Origin: Nitrososphaerota archaeon | Lineage (GTDB): Archaea > Thermoproteota > Nitrososphaeria > Conexivisphaerales > DTJL01 | Assembly: GCA_021324115.1 (NCBI GenBank) | Contig: JAJPJS010000008.1 | Span: forward strand, 22,160-86,159 | Reading direction: 5' to 3' | Length of the DNA: 64,000 nucleotides | Translations under genes and position numbers: made by a program | In this document: one piece after another, positions 24,715-33,559 of the stretch | Position numbering within the stretch: the first letter of the stretch is position 1 | How the letters are laid out: every line of letters begins with the position of its first letter | Notes under the pieces: generated by a model | What the model was told of the DNA's origin: nothing | The model's input: only the letters and a program-made list of their open reading frames with translations | The model's database searches: none

Positions 24715-24966
24715 TTGAAAGCAGAGATATTGTTGACACTGGACTTCCCGAGTGAGAAGCTATCCCAGTCAACATACTCGGCGCTGGTGCCCGACAATGT
24801 GGGCATACCTGAGTGCATGAAACTCGACTCGAAAATCCTTAAGAAATCGATCAGGGTCCGCATCATATCTGATTGCCCCGAGGATACGCTTATTTCTACC
24901 GCCGAAGACATTTTGAAGTCATGCGAGCTTTCGCTCCGAACAGTAGCCTCTTTGGGTGATTCCTGA
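24715..24966 (+). CDS. pcc1: KEOPS dimerisation subunit Pcc1
   Basis: 83 residues from TTG 24715, immediately after the RecJ-like gene. The pattern LTLDFPSEKLSQSTYSALVP followed by RVRIISDCPEDTLISTAEDI and an ending helix matches the Pcc1/CTAG family, which bridges two Kae1 molecules in KEOPS. The stop overlaps the SerRS start by one base. Kae1 and Bud32 lie only 3 kb upstream, so three of the four core KEOPS genes are in this stretch. Confidence 0.85.
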   Translation: MKAEILLTLDFPSEKLSQSTYSALVPDNVGIPECMKLDSKILKKSIRVRIISDCPEDTLISTAEDILKSCELSLRTVASLGDS

Positions 24967-26237
24967 TGCTTGATTATAAATTCATCAGGGAAAATCAGGG
25001 GATGGTCAGGGAATGGCTACGGAAGCGCAGAGCCGACTTCCCTCTGGACAGACTGCTCGAGCTGGATGAAAGACGCAGGGCTATAATTGTCGAAGTACAA
25101 GCTCTCAGACACACGCGCAACACTGTCACCGAACTTGTTGCTACGCTGAAGCGTGAGGGGAAGGACACATCCAAGCAGGTGGCGGAAATGAGGGAGGTTG
25201 GCCAGAGAATCTCTGCCCTCGAAGATGAACTATCCAGAGTCGAAGAGGAACTGAGACTCCTTGATTCCCGGATGCCAAACTCGGTTCATGATTCCGTTCC
25301 AGACGGCGTTGGTGACGAAGGAAACGTGGAGGTGAAAAGGTGGGGGGAAGCAAAGACTTCGAAAACATTCCACGATCACATCGAAATTGGCCTGCACCAG
25401 GGACTGATCGATGTCGAAAAAGCAGCATTGGTGGCCGGGTCCCGCTTTTACTACCTGAAGTCAGACCTAGTCAGGCTCAATCATGCACTCATTCAATATG
25501 GACTTGACTTTTGCAAAAGTAAAGGTCTCGAACCTCTTCAACCACCCTACATGCTCAAGGGAGATGTAATGAGGGGCGCCGTGGACCTGGCGGCCTTCGA
25601 AGACTCCATATACAAGGTGGAGAACGAGGACCTTTATCTGATCACGACTTCTGAGCATGCCATACTCGCATTCCACATGCAGGAAATACTGGATGGCAAG
25701 AGGCTTCCTCTCAGGTACTGCGGTGTATCCCCATGCTTTCGGAGGGAAGCGGGCGCGCATGGCAGGGATACCAAGGGTATTTTCAGGGTGCACCAGTTTG
25801 AAAAGGTTGAACAGTTCGTGTTCTGTAAACCCGACGATTCCTGGAAGGAGCACGAAAGGCTGATAGGCAATGCGGAGGAATTCTTTCAGAGCCTGGGCAT
25901 CCCATACAGGGTTGTGAACATATGCTCGGGGGAGCTCGGTGCGCCAGCAGCCAAAAAGTATGACCTAGAAGCCTGGCTGCCTGGCCAGGGGAAGTTCAGA
26001 GAAATGGTTTCGGCCTCAAACTGCACAGATTGGCAATCAAGAAGACTCGGAATCAAGTACAGGGATAAGATGGGGGACGAACCTGTGTATGTTCACACAT
26101 TGAATTCGACACTCGTGGCGACCGAGCGTACGATGATTTCACTTATGGAGAATCACCAGAGAGACGATTTCAGTTTCGAGATACCTAAGGTTCTGCAAAA
26201 GTACATGGACGGGCAGGAGACCATCCCATCCAAGTGA
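24966..26237 (+). CDS. serS: Seryl-tRNA synthetase
   Basis: 423 residues of class II synthetase. The N-terminal coiled-coil arm (about 25-110, rich in Glu/Arg) contacts the tRNA long variable arm. Motif 2 FRREAGAHGRDTKGIFRVHQ and motif 3 NSTLVATERTMISLMENHQ are intact, along with the TSEHAILAFH serine-site region. It is the common bacterial/eukaryotic-like SerRS, not the rare methanogenic type. The start is ATG 24966, coupled to pcc1. Confidence 0.97.
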   Translation: MLDYKFIRENQGMVREWLRKRRADFPLDRLLELDERRRAIIVEVQALRHTRNTVTELVATLKREGKDTSKQVAEMREVGQRISALEDELSRVEEELRLLDSRMPNSVHDSVPDGVGDEGNVEVKRWGEAKTSKTFHDHIEIGLHQGLIDVEKAALVAGSRFYYLKSDLVRLNHALIQYGLDFCKSKGLEPLQPPYMLKGDVMRGAVDLAAFEDSIYKVENEDLYLITTSEHAILAFHMQEILDGKRLPLRYCGVSPCFRREAGAHGRDTKGIFRVHQFEKVEQFVFCKPDDSWKEHERLIGNAEEFFQSLGIPYRVVNICSGELGAPAAKKYDLEAWLPGQGKFREMVSASNCTDWQSRRLGIKYRDKMGDEPVYVHTLNSTLVATERTMISLMENHQRDDFSFEIPKVLQKYMDGQETIPSK

Positions 26238-26327
26238 GCGCAAGCCCACACCCGATGAATCATTTCCAGAAGTGCGCATATCCAGAACTGTTTATATGTT
26301 GGGCTCTTTCGGGCATCTTGCACATAT

Positions 26328-26957
26328 ATGCCGAAAAGAAGCACAAAGGTCAAGGACAAATGGCGGGAAAAGACTTGGATCACTATACTGACTCCAAAGT
26401 CCTTCGGAAACAAGCCAATTGCAAGTATTCCCGTAACTGATGTAGAACACGCGATGAACCGAACGGTTGAAACCACGCTTTTCGACCTTCTTCAACAAGA
26501 CCCGGCACACTACAACATCAAACTCTTCTTCAAAATCGCCGAGGTGGAAGGTGAAACTGCCTACACAATCTTCAAGGGTCATGAATATTCAAGAGAATTC
26601 ATCAAGAGTCTGGTGAGGCGCGGAAGTTCGATGATCAACTTCATTTCAGATTACAGGACGAGAGACGGATACGTGGTGAGGGTTTACGTCTCCGCATTCA
26701 CACAGGGGAGGGTGAACAGCTCCAAGAAGAGTTCGATGAGGAAGGCGGCCGACTCGGTTCTTAAGGAAAAGGCTGCTTCATTGCCTTATGACCAGTTCAT
26801 TCAGGAAGTGGTCCTGGGTAAGCTTGGGGCCGATGTTTTCGGCGAAGCGAAGAAGGTGGCTGCCTTGAGACACATGGATATCAGAAAGACCAAGCTGATA
26901 TCGATGCCTGAAGAGACACGCAAGAAGAAAGAAGAGATACCTGCTACGCCCGCCTAG
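26328..26957 (+). CDS. rps3ae: Ribosomal protein eS1 (S3Ae)
   Basis: 209 residues. The N-terminal KVKDKWREKTWITILTPKSF and LVRRGSSMINFISDYRTRDG segments identify eS1, present only in archaea and eukaryotes. A basic C-terminal region ends in a charged tail. The start is ATG 26328. The final 14 bases overlap the convergent YchF gene. Confidence 0.96.
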   Translation: MPKRSTKVKDKWREKTWITILTPKSFGNKPIASIPVTDVEHAMNRTVETTLFDLLQQDPAHYNIKLFFKIAEVEGETAYTIFKGHEYSREFIKSLVRRGSSMINFISDYRTRDGYVVRVYVSAFTQGRVNSSKKSSMRKAADSVLKEKAASLPYDQFIQEVVLGKLGADVFGEAKKVAALRHMDIRKTKLISMPEETRKKKEEIPATPA

Positions 26958-28143
26958 ATGTGGACACTATTTTAATTACGTCATCTTCCTTCAGGATGTG
27001 GTCTGCGCCGAGCCTCTGCTTGCGTTTTGCATCGATTGCGTACAGGAATCCTTCGCCAAGCTCGGTGTGTATTTTGAAGGCCAGGTCCCGTGCAGTAGAG
27101 CCCCTAGGCACGATGTAGGCGTCGGGAAGAACATTTCCATTTTTGTCAGAGTACCTGTTCTCGTCCTCCACGGGATATACCACCACCCCACCCAGAAGTT
27201 TGAAGTACGCATCGTTCAGCGCCTGCTGCACACCCGTGTTTCCCCACTTTTTCAGTACGCTTTCCTCGACAAACCTGAGGGCACGTTCTTGCTCGGCGCT
27301 CAGCTGAATCCCCTCCTTTACCTTGAAGGTGGATGAACCCGGCACATACTCAATCACTCCTTTCTGAGCCGCCTTTCTGAGTATCATCTCGGCTGCCGCC
27401 GAAACGGGTATGACCAGCCTTCCCGTTTTATTCAACCTCTCAATATTGGCCCTTGATGCGGGAAGGTCGCACTTGTTTGCCGCAATCAGTATAGGTTTGG
27501 CGCTCTTTCTGAGCTCGGAGGAGAATCCAAAAATATCATCATCGCTCCAGTCCTGAATCTTCTTTTGAGTCAACCCCGCCTTCCGTATGGCCTCCCCGAA
27601 GTCTGCCGCGGTCATGCCGAGGCCTGCTAATTTTTCTACAATCACGTCCCTCACTTTTGACTGGTCTTGTATATGGGATATCTTATCCCAGTCCTTCTTT
27701 AAAATCCCAGCAATCCACGCATCATACTCCTTTTCAATGAACGCCACATCTTCAAGCGGATCATGACTTCCGGGTTCCACCACCCTGCCCTCCTTGTCCG
27801 TCGACCCGGAAGCATCGACGACATGAATAAGTGCATCCGCCCGACGCAAATCATCCAAGAATTTGTTCCCGAGCCCCAGCCCCTTTGATGCATCCGGTAT
27901 CAGCCCTGCTACATCGACGAGCTTAACAGGGATGTACCTGATCCCATTCACGCATAAGGAGTTCCTCGGGTTGTCGGTTACGCCGAGCTCCTGGTGCACA
28001 CATTTCGTGACAATATATGCTACGCCGACGTTGGGCTGGATTGTCGTGAAAGGATAGTTCGCCACGGGGACATCCAGCAGGGTCGCGGCATTGAAGAAAC
28101 TCGATTTTCCGGTGTTCGGCTTACCGATGAGCCCCACAAGCAT
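26944..28143 (-). CDS. ychF: YchF/Obg-family GTPase
   Basis: 399 residues. G1 is GKPNTGKSSFF, G3 VDVAGLIPDASKGLGLGNKF, G4 is NKCD, and a C-terminal TGS domain (about 310-399) holds YIVPRGSTARDLAFKIHTEL. Archaeal YchF-like GTPases associate with ribosomes, but their cellular task is not clear. The start is ATG 28143. The 3' end overlaps eS1 from the opposite strand. Confidence 0.95.
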   Translation of the reverse strand: MLVGLIGKPNTGKSSFFNAATLLDVPVANYPFTTIQPNVGVAYIVTKCVHQELGVTDNPRNSLCVNGIRYIPVKLVDVAGLIPDASKGLGLGNKFLDDLRRADALIHVVDASGSTDKEGRVVEPGSHDPLEDVAFIEKEYDAWIAGILKKDWDKISHIQDQSKVRDVIVEKLAGLGMTAADFGEAIRKAGLTQKKIQDWSDDDIFGFSSELRKSAKPILIAANKCDLPASRANIERLNKTGRLVIPVSAAAEMILRKAAQKGVIEYVPGSSTFKVKEGIQLSAEQERALRFVEESVLKKWGNTGVQQALNDAYFKLLGGVVVYPVEDENRYSDKNGNVLPDAYIVPRGSTARDLAFKIHTELGEGFLYAIDAKRKQRLGADHILKEDDVIKIVSTSRRA

Positions 28144-28175
28144 CTTTTTAGCTTCTCCTTCTCCTTTGTGGCGGC

Positions 28176-29519
28176 ATGGAGGGGAAAAGAGTCGTTATTG
28201 TGGGTTGCGGATTGGCCGGCGTTACAGCCGCCGAAGCTGTACGTTCTGTTTCAGAGAATGCCGCAATAACCATGGTAGATGAATCTGTCCAGGTCGCATA
28301 CGCAAGATCCGGCCTGACTTATGTGGCTTCAGGGAAAATAAGCTCCGAAGACCTTCAATTGAAGAGTAATGAATACCTGACGAAGAACCTGAAAGCAAGG
28401 CTAGTCACCGGAAGAAAAGTGTCAACATTGGACGTTGAAAAATCCAGGGTGATTTATGACGGGTCGGGTGGTCTCGAAGGCGAAGACTACGATTCACTGA
28501 TTCTGGCCACCGGTTCCCAGCCCGCTCCCTTGGATATACCCGGGTCCGAAAAACCCGGGATCTTCAGATTATGGTCCATAAGAGACGCGGAATCTATTCG
28601 GAATTCATCCCAGACCTCCAAAACAGCTTTGGTGCTGGGCGCATCTCCACTCGCGCTCGAACTATCTGAAGCATTTAATTCGCGCAAGATTGAGACAACC
28701 GTCGTAACAGAAGAAAACGAAGTGTTATCGGGATACCTCGACCCTGCCGCGGGAGCACTTGTGAGAGCAGTTCTGGAGGAGGAGGGTATCAGGTTCATGT
28801 GTGGGCGTCGTATAGAGAGGGTTGTGGGGTTCGAGCGAGCACAGGGGATCGTATCAGGTGGCGAAGTCATTACCGCGGACCTGATTGTCGCAACCGGGGC
28901 CATGCTTCCGAACTCCGCCCTAGCTCAGACGGCAGGTTTGAAGATCGGGCGAAGTGGAGGAATCCTGGTGGACAGGAGGTGTGCATCCAGTGTGGAAAAC
29001 ATCTATGCTGCAGGGGACTGTGCCGAAGTAATCACAGATCTGTTCAGGGGTCCACAACCCTCAAGGCTGGCCAGCACGGCGGTAAGGATGGGATTGGTTG
29101 CCGGTTCCAATGCAGCAGGTGGCTCAGCCGAGTCGCAGGATCTGGTCAGGAACTCATCCTTCAGATTAGACGGTATAGACATATGCACGGTGGGACTGAC
29201 CGCCACCGAGGCCAGATCAATAGGCATTCAGTTCATAGAGTCCGAGTCATCGGAATATCAATTTGCCTTCTACTATCCCGGCGGGAGAAATCTGTACTGC
29301 AAGCTTATCTTGACTACCTCAGGCGTTTTGATCGGTGCACAATTCGTAGGACCATCTTCATCTGTATGGGGTAATATTGCGGCAATGATGATATCCCACT
29401 CGCTACCGATTTCCTACCTTTCGAACCTGGAAACCAGCTTTTCGACCCTGACACAACCTTACTGGCCATCCCCTATTCTAGCGGCAAGACGTGCAGAGGA
29501 AATTTTGCATCTTGGGTAA
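28176..29519 (+). CDS. FAD/NAD(P)-dependent pyridine nucleotide-disulfide oxidoreductase
   Basis: 447 residues with two dinucleotide-binding folds: VVIVGCGLAGVTAAEAV at the start (FAD) and ALVLGASPLALELSEAF at about 150 (NAD(P)H). SVENIYAAGDCAEV binds FAD and the C-terminal dimerisation domain is present. The nearest relatives are CoA-disulfide reductase and NADH oxidase. Their redox cysteine follows the FAD site in a YSPCGLPY-like segment; here it reads YARSGLTYVASGKI, so that cysteine is replaced. Substrate is therefore open; an NAD(P)H oxidase or ferredoxin/rubredoxin reductase is possible. Confidence 0.85.
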   Translation: MEGKRVVIVGCGLAGVTAAEAVRSVSENAAITMVDESVQVAYARSGLTYVASGKISSEDLQLKSNEYLTKNLKARLVTGRKVSTLDVEKSRVIYDGSGGLEGEDYDSLILATGSQPAPLDIPGSEKPGIFRLWSIRDAESIRNSSQTSKTALVLGASPLALELSEAFNSRKIETTVVTEENEVLSGYLDPAAGALVRAVLEEEGIRFMCGRRIERVVGFERAQGIVSGGEVITADLIVATGAMLPNSALAQTAGLKIGRSGGILVDRRCASSVENIYAAGDCAEVITDLFRGPQPSRLASTAVRMGLVAGSNAAGGSAESQDLVRNSSFRLDGIDICTVGLTATEARSIGIQFIESESSEYQFAFYYPGGRNLYCKLILTTSGVLIGAQFVGPSSSVWGNIAAMMISHSLPISYLSNLETSFSTLTQPYWPSPILAARRAEEILHLG

Positions 29520-29559
29520 GGCATTTAAGCTATTCTCATCTGACCCACCATGAAACACA

Positions 29560-30471
29560 ATGGGGAAAATACTGGTTTGCGACAGCATAGCCCAAGAAGC
29601 CGTTGAGATGCTAAAATCATCGGGTCATACCCTTCTTTATGAGCCCAAGATCACACCAGAAGAACTTCTGCAAAGGGTGGTTGACGTGGATGCGGTTATT
29701 GTAAGAAGCAGAACCCACGTGACTAAAGAAGTTGTAAACGCCGGGGTGAGATTGAAAGTGATCGCTCGCGCCGGCGTAGGCCTCGACAATGTAGATACGG
29801 AGGCAGCGAAGGCTCGAGGTATTCAGGTAATCAACTCACCAGATTCACTGACCAACGCCGTGGCCGAGCATGCATTAGCCCTCTTTCTGAACGTTGCAAG
29901 GCAGATTTCTTACGCAAACAGAAGGATGATCGAGGGAGAGTGGCCCAAATCTGCCTTGATGGGCGAGGAGCTGACCGGAAAGACGATGGGGATCGTGGGA
30001 TTCGGCAGGATTGGTAGAAGACTTGCGCAGTTGTGCAGGCCGTTCAACATGACCATTCTGGCCTATGATGTGATACCGCCCCCGGAGGAACTTATCAAGA
30101 CCACCGGCGCAAAAATGGTGAGTCTTGATGAATTGCTCAAGGCGTCGGACTTCATTTCGATACATGTTCCGGCAACGCCGGAGACAGAAAAGATGATAGG
30201 GGAACGGGAGCTCTCTATAATGAAACCCAATGCAATAATTGTCAACACGTCACGTGGAAACGTGATAGACGAACCTACCCTTGTTGCCTATCTTAAATCA
30301 CATAAGATCAAAGGGGCCGGCCTGGATGTGTTCGCCGAGGAACCACCCAAGGGTGAAATTTTGACTCTCGATAATATAGTGCTTACGCCTCACATAGCCG
30401 GTCAGACGCTCGAGGCACAGACGTCTGCCGGAACTAGCGTCGCCAAGCGCGTGTTGGAATTACTTTCCTGA
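29560..30471 (+). CDS. serA: D-2-hydroxyacid dehydrogenase, probably 3-phosphoglycerate dehydrogenase
   Basis: 303 residues. [20 protein letters not shown] is the NAD-binding loop; catalytic Arg lies in [14 protein letters not shown] and the Glu/His pair in DVFAEEPP and LTPHIAGQT. This short form lacks the ACT regulatory domain, as in many archaea. It probably makes 3-phosphohydroxypyruvate for serine synthesis; glyoxylate or hydroxypyruvate reductase are alternatives. A TATA-like CATTTAAGC at 29522-29530 precedes ATG 29560. The class V aminotransferase at 38.7 kb could act in the same pathway. Confidence 0.85.
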   Translation: MGKILVCDSIAQEAVEMLKSSGHTLLYEPKITPEELLQRVVDVDAVIVRSRTHVTKEVVNAGVRLKVIARAGVGLDNVDTEAAKARGIQVINSPDSLTNAVAEHALALFLNVARQISYANRRMIEGEWPKSALMGEELTGKTMGIVGFGRIGRRLAQLCRPFNMTILAYDVIPPPEELIKTTGAKMVSLDELLKASDFISIHVPATPETEKMIGERELSIMKPNAIIVNTSRGNVIDEPTLVAYLKSHKIKGAGLDVFAEEPPKGEILTLDNIVLTPHIAGQTLEAQTSAGTSVAKRVLELLS

Positions 30472-30521
30472 ACCTTTCTTGGGGAACGATTGAACCATGC
30501 AGATACCTATTGCCTCACACA

Positions 30522-31427
30522 TCATTTCTTGCTGGAAAGTCCCTTGATGCAGTCTTCGATGGTCACGTAGAGAGATGTTCTGACAGGTTCTTCAAGGTCC
30601 CCCCGGCATGTCGCTTGCACAAGAAGAAGATAGTAGTCGGGCATTATGTTTTGGACGTACACCTTAACACCTTCAGGGTCGGTCACCCACTTATCCTCGG
30701 ACACTGCACGCCTTACGGCATCAAGCAATTCTCTGAGGTCTGTTACCTTTGGAGCCTGATATCTGACGCTTACGCTTCGTTCCTTTACGCCGTGGCTCAC
30801 GACAGCCGACTGAATCAGCACACCGTTTGGGATCTTGATCACGGGTCCCTCGTCCAAAGATAGCTTTGAATAGATCAGCCCAATGTCTCTGACGATTCCT
30901 GTGTAACCTGGTATGAGCCGATCATCCGAGAAGAACTTGGGAGGGTAAGAAGGAATGACAAGACCGTACTGCCAGGTTGTCAGAGTCACCCTGTCCCCGA
31001 CTTCGAATGGTCTGCTGATCAAGAGCAGCATGCCTGCGAAAATATTTGAAAGGACGGTTTGACCTGCCAATCCTATGACAAGACCTGCAAACGTCCCGCC
31101 AACCAACAGGGAAGTGCCGTTTACACCTGCGAGCGCTAGTATCACCAGGGCAAGCACGATATAAGCAAAGTACTTGAAAGCCGAGCTGATGGCGCCTCCC
31201 TTTCTCTCGCCAAAGAGCTCGATTCCGACAATACGTATCTCACGTACAAGAAATGTTATCGCAACTACTCCGACCACTCCTGCAAGAATTACATTGAATA
31301 CCACTTCAAATCTGACAGGAATATACTTCAGTACAAAAAATAGAAGATAGGTGAATACTGCTAGGACCGCGATAATGATTACTACGACACTTGCGTAAAA
31401 AGTGAGTTTTCGACCATTCTTTTTCAT
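30522..31427 (-). CDS. MscS-family mechanosensitive channel
   Basis: 301 residues. Two to three N-terminal helices are followed by the pore-lining helix (SLLVGGTFAGLVIGLAGQTV) with the Gly/Ala packing typical of MscS TM3, then the beta domain starting LISRPFEVGDRVTL. The protein releases solutes under osmotic downshock. The start is ATG 31427. There is no obvious link to the neighbours. Confidence 0.92.
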   Translation of the reverse strand: MKKNGRKLTFYASVVVIIIAVLAVFTYLLFFVLKYIPVRFEVVFNVILAGVVGVVAITFLVREIRIVGIELFGERKGGAISSAFKYFAYIVLALVILALAGVNGTSLLVGGTFAGLVIGLAGQTVLSNIFAGMLLLISRPFEVGDRVTLTTWQYGLVIPSYPPKFFSDDRLIPGYTGIVRDIGLIYSKLSLDEGPVIKIPNGVLIQSAVVSHGVKERSVSVRYQAPKVTDLRELLDAVRRAVSEDKWVTDPEGVKVYVQNIMPDYYLLLVQATCRGDLEEPVRTSLYVTIEDCIKGLSSKK

Positions 31428-31588
31428 GGACGTTCAGACCATCCACTCGTATTAATCTCCTTCGCCGCGAAACTAGTTTTAGCCTACTTTTCGCGATGGA
31501 TTGTTTGACTTGACCTAGTTACACATACCAATCTTTCGAGCTAACTTGGTCAACTATACAGCACGGGTTCACCTCCATTCGGACCAAA

Positions 31589-31597
31589 CATTTAAAT
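31589..31597 (+). promoter_or_regulatory. TATA box of the eL15 gene
   Basis: CATTTAAAT predicts transcription from about 31620, ten bases before the TTG at 31630. This supports the shorter start of eL15 over the upstream in-frame codons. Confidence 0.5.
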
Positions 31598-31629
31598 CCC
31601 GTGTTGGTGCCGCGGAGCCCAGACCCGTC

Positions 31630-32079
31630 TTGTACAGACATATTTCACAAACATGGCAGGATGAACTCAAAAGTTCCGCACCAGAACTGAAACAAAGGAT
31701 AATCCACTGGCGTCGCGGCCCCCGAGTGGTCAGAGTCGAGCGACCAACAAGATTGGACCGAGCTAGGGCGCTCGGCTATAAAGCCAAGCAGGGTGTTGTG
31801 GTGGTCAGAGTAAGGCTTTCACGAGGAGGCATGAGAATGAAGAGGCCCGTGGCCGGAAGAAGACCAAAACATCTTGGCACGATAAAGATAAAGGGTAATC
31901 TTTCAGAATCTCAGGTTGCCATTCAAAGGGCATCAAGGCGCTTTCCCAATCTAACTGTACTCGGAGCCTACCCTCTCTCCAGTGACGGACGGTACAGCTG
32001 GCTTGAAGTTGTAATGGTCGACGGCTCACATCCCAGCATACGGGCAGATACGGAATTCGCCAGTCGCCTGCCCGCATAA
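31630..32079 (+). CDS. rpl15e: Ribosomal protein eL15
   Basis: 149 residues from TTG 31630, which gives YRHISQTWQ, where eL15 proteins start. Basic family segments are IIHWRRGPRVVRVERPTRLD, ALGYKAKQGVVVVRVRLSRG and SSDGRYSWLEVVMVDGSHP. The protein is shorter than the roughly 190-residue form of many euryarchaea, missing the last part. The frame is open to 31546, but the extra 28 residues look non-conserved and lie upstream of the TATA box. The cytidylyltransferase fusion gene follows 10 bases later. Confidence 0.94.
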   Translation: MYRHISQTWQDELKSSAPELKQRIIHWRRGPRVVRVERPTRLDRARALGYKAKQGVVVVRVRLSRGGMRMKRPVAGRRPKHLGTIKIKGNLSESQVAIQRASRRFPNLTVLGAYPLSSDGRYSWLEVVMVDGSHPSIRADTEFASRLPA

Positions 32080-32089
32080 TTTAAGCACG

Positions 32090-32773
32090 GTGTCATTCTT
32101 GTCAAATCGCAAAGATGGCACCCCAGCAGACAGCGGATCACTCATCCGGGACTCTATTTTGATGAAGAGAGCCCTCTCAAGCATTTTTGCTCAATCCCTG
32201 ACACATTCGCCCACTGCGACCTCACTTTCTTCTGTCCTGGGTCTGGAACCATCAACGGTCGAAAGACTGCTTCACTCACTTTCATTATTGAGTTTGGTCC
32301 ATGTTTCCGCAAATGGAACGGCAAGGCTCACTCCATCGGGAAGAGGGAAATTGAGGGTGGTTTTGACCGGCGGCGTATTTGACATTATTCATTCTGGTCA
32401 CGTGTACACACTGATGAAGGCCAAAGCTTTGGGAGACGTTCTTGTCGTCTCTGTGGCCAGAGATGCGACCGTATTGTCGCTCCGCGGGAAACCATCTATT
32501 AACAACGAGAATGAAAGGGCGACACTCGTGGGGAGTGTAAGATATGTTGATGCGGCTGTACTTGGCAGCACAACCGACCCGCTTGGATCCCTCTGGGATG
32601 TAAAACCGGATATAGTTGCGATAGGGTATGACCAGAAATATGATGAGAAGGATCTGATTCAGAAAGCTTCTTCGAGGGGGCTTGCCATTACAGTAAAGAG
32701 GTTGGATTCGCCCATTCCCGATATCAAAAGTTCTGACATCAAGAAGAACCACGGGATCATGAGCCACTTCTGA
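32090..32773 (+). CDS. ribL: Winged-helix domain fused to a cytidylyltransferase (FAD synthetase RibL-like)
   Basis: 227 residues. The first 85 or so form a winged-helix-like domain (TSLSSVLGLEPSTVERLLHS). Residues about 88-227 are a nucleotidyltransferase: VVLTGGVFDIIHSGHVYTL with the HxGH active site and RGKPSINNENERATLVGSVR. Archaeal RibL makes FAD from FMN, and CTP:glycerol-3-phosphate-type enzymes share the fold. The N-terminal DNA-binding-like part suggests autoregulation or sensing. GTG 32090 was used; ATG 32162 would still keep most of the helix-turn-helix. Flavin enzymes are abundant in this window. Confidence 0.85.
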   Translation: MSFLSNRKDGTPADSGSLIRDSILMKRALSSIFAQSLTHSPTATSLSSVLGLEPSTVERLLHSLSLLSLVHVSANGTARLTPSGRGKLRVVLTGGVFDIIHSGHVYTLMKAKALGDVLVVSVARDATVLSLRGKPSINNENERATLVGSVRYVDAAVLGSTTDPLGSLWDVKPDIVAIGYDQKYDEKDLIQKASSRGLAITVKRLDSPIPDIKSSDIKKNHGIMSHF

Positions 32774-33410
32774 ACTTCTTTGTTTCTAGGTCCACTAGCC
32801 TAAGCTCTTCCGGGTATTCATATCCTCTCCTCTTGAGGAACCTAAGCGATTCCTCGAGCGAAATCATATTTCCCTGGCTAACATAGTATGACATTTTATT
32901 CATATCGATCCGATAGCCCAAAAGCTCTCCGTCCAGTGTGACTGGTGACAGCCCTTTCCTTTTCTCCACAGAGCCAACGAGCAGTGACTTTGCTATGCCA
33001 ATTGTGGGTTTTTTCATTAGTATTCCCACAACAGTTGCGAGCCCTGCACGGCGCGGATGAAGTCTTCCGTGAGCATCTATCAAAAGCAGGTCATAATCCG
33101 TGTCGACTCTTGAAAGTAACTTGATGATTGGAGGTGCCTCCCTCATAAAGAGATAGCCAGGTATGTAAGGGAAGTACACTTCTGTCTTCATTTTCCATTT
33201 TCTGATAATCTGACCAGACCTGATATCATACATCAATGCACAGGTAAAAGCATACTTGTCAACATAAGAAGCGTCGACCGCAAGGGTGACTCTTATGTTC
33301 CTTGCTTCCGCACCACTATCCACGAAAAGGTCGCGCAACCGGAGTTGTAACTGTCGTGCGAACGGAATTAGCGGTGAAGGTCTGCCTTCCACAACATCTA
33401 TTGATTTCAT
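32757..33410 (-). CDS. nfi: Endonuclease V
   Basis: 217 residues. The three metal-binding acids of the family are present: D46 in LAVDASY, E91 in YIPGYLFMRE and D112 in LLIDAHGRLHPRRAG; TIGIAKSLLVG follows. The enzyme nicks DNA (or RNA) near deoxyinosine. Together with RdgB at 22 kb the organism can both prevent and remove inosine. The 3' end overlaps the convergent cytidylyltransferase gene by 17 bases. Confidence 0.93.
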   Translation of the reverse strand: MKSIDVVEGRPSPLIPFARQLQLRLRDLFVDSGAEARNIRVTLAVDASYVDKYAFTCALMYDIRSGQIIRKWKMKTEVYFPYIPGYLFMREAPPIIKLLSRVDTDYDLLLIDAHGRLHPRRAGLATVVGILMKKPTIGIAKSLLVGSVEKRKGLSPVTLDGELLGYRIDMNKMSYYVSQGNMISLEESLRFLKRRGYEYPEELRLVDLETKKFRSGS

Positions 33411-33559
33411 GCAAAGATATACATCTTGCTATCAGACACGCCAACAGGCCAGAGGGCTTCTCTGGGAAAGCCACATTTGAAAGACTTTGGTCATAATTTT
33501 CAATGTACTTTGTATGTACATAACGGATTTTTGCTTGATGCTACACAATGGTCTGGAAC

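Noticed and set aside
31546-31629. N-terminal extension of eL15 from an upstream in-frame TTG.
   Set aside because: It covers the TATA box and is not like the family; TTG 31630 gives the standard N terminus.
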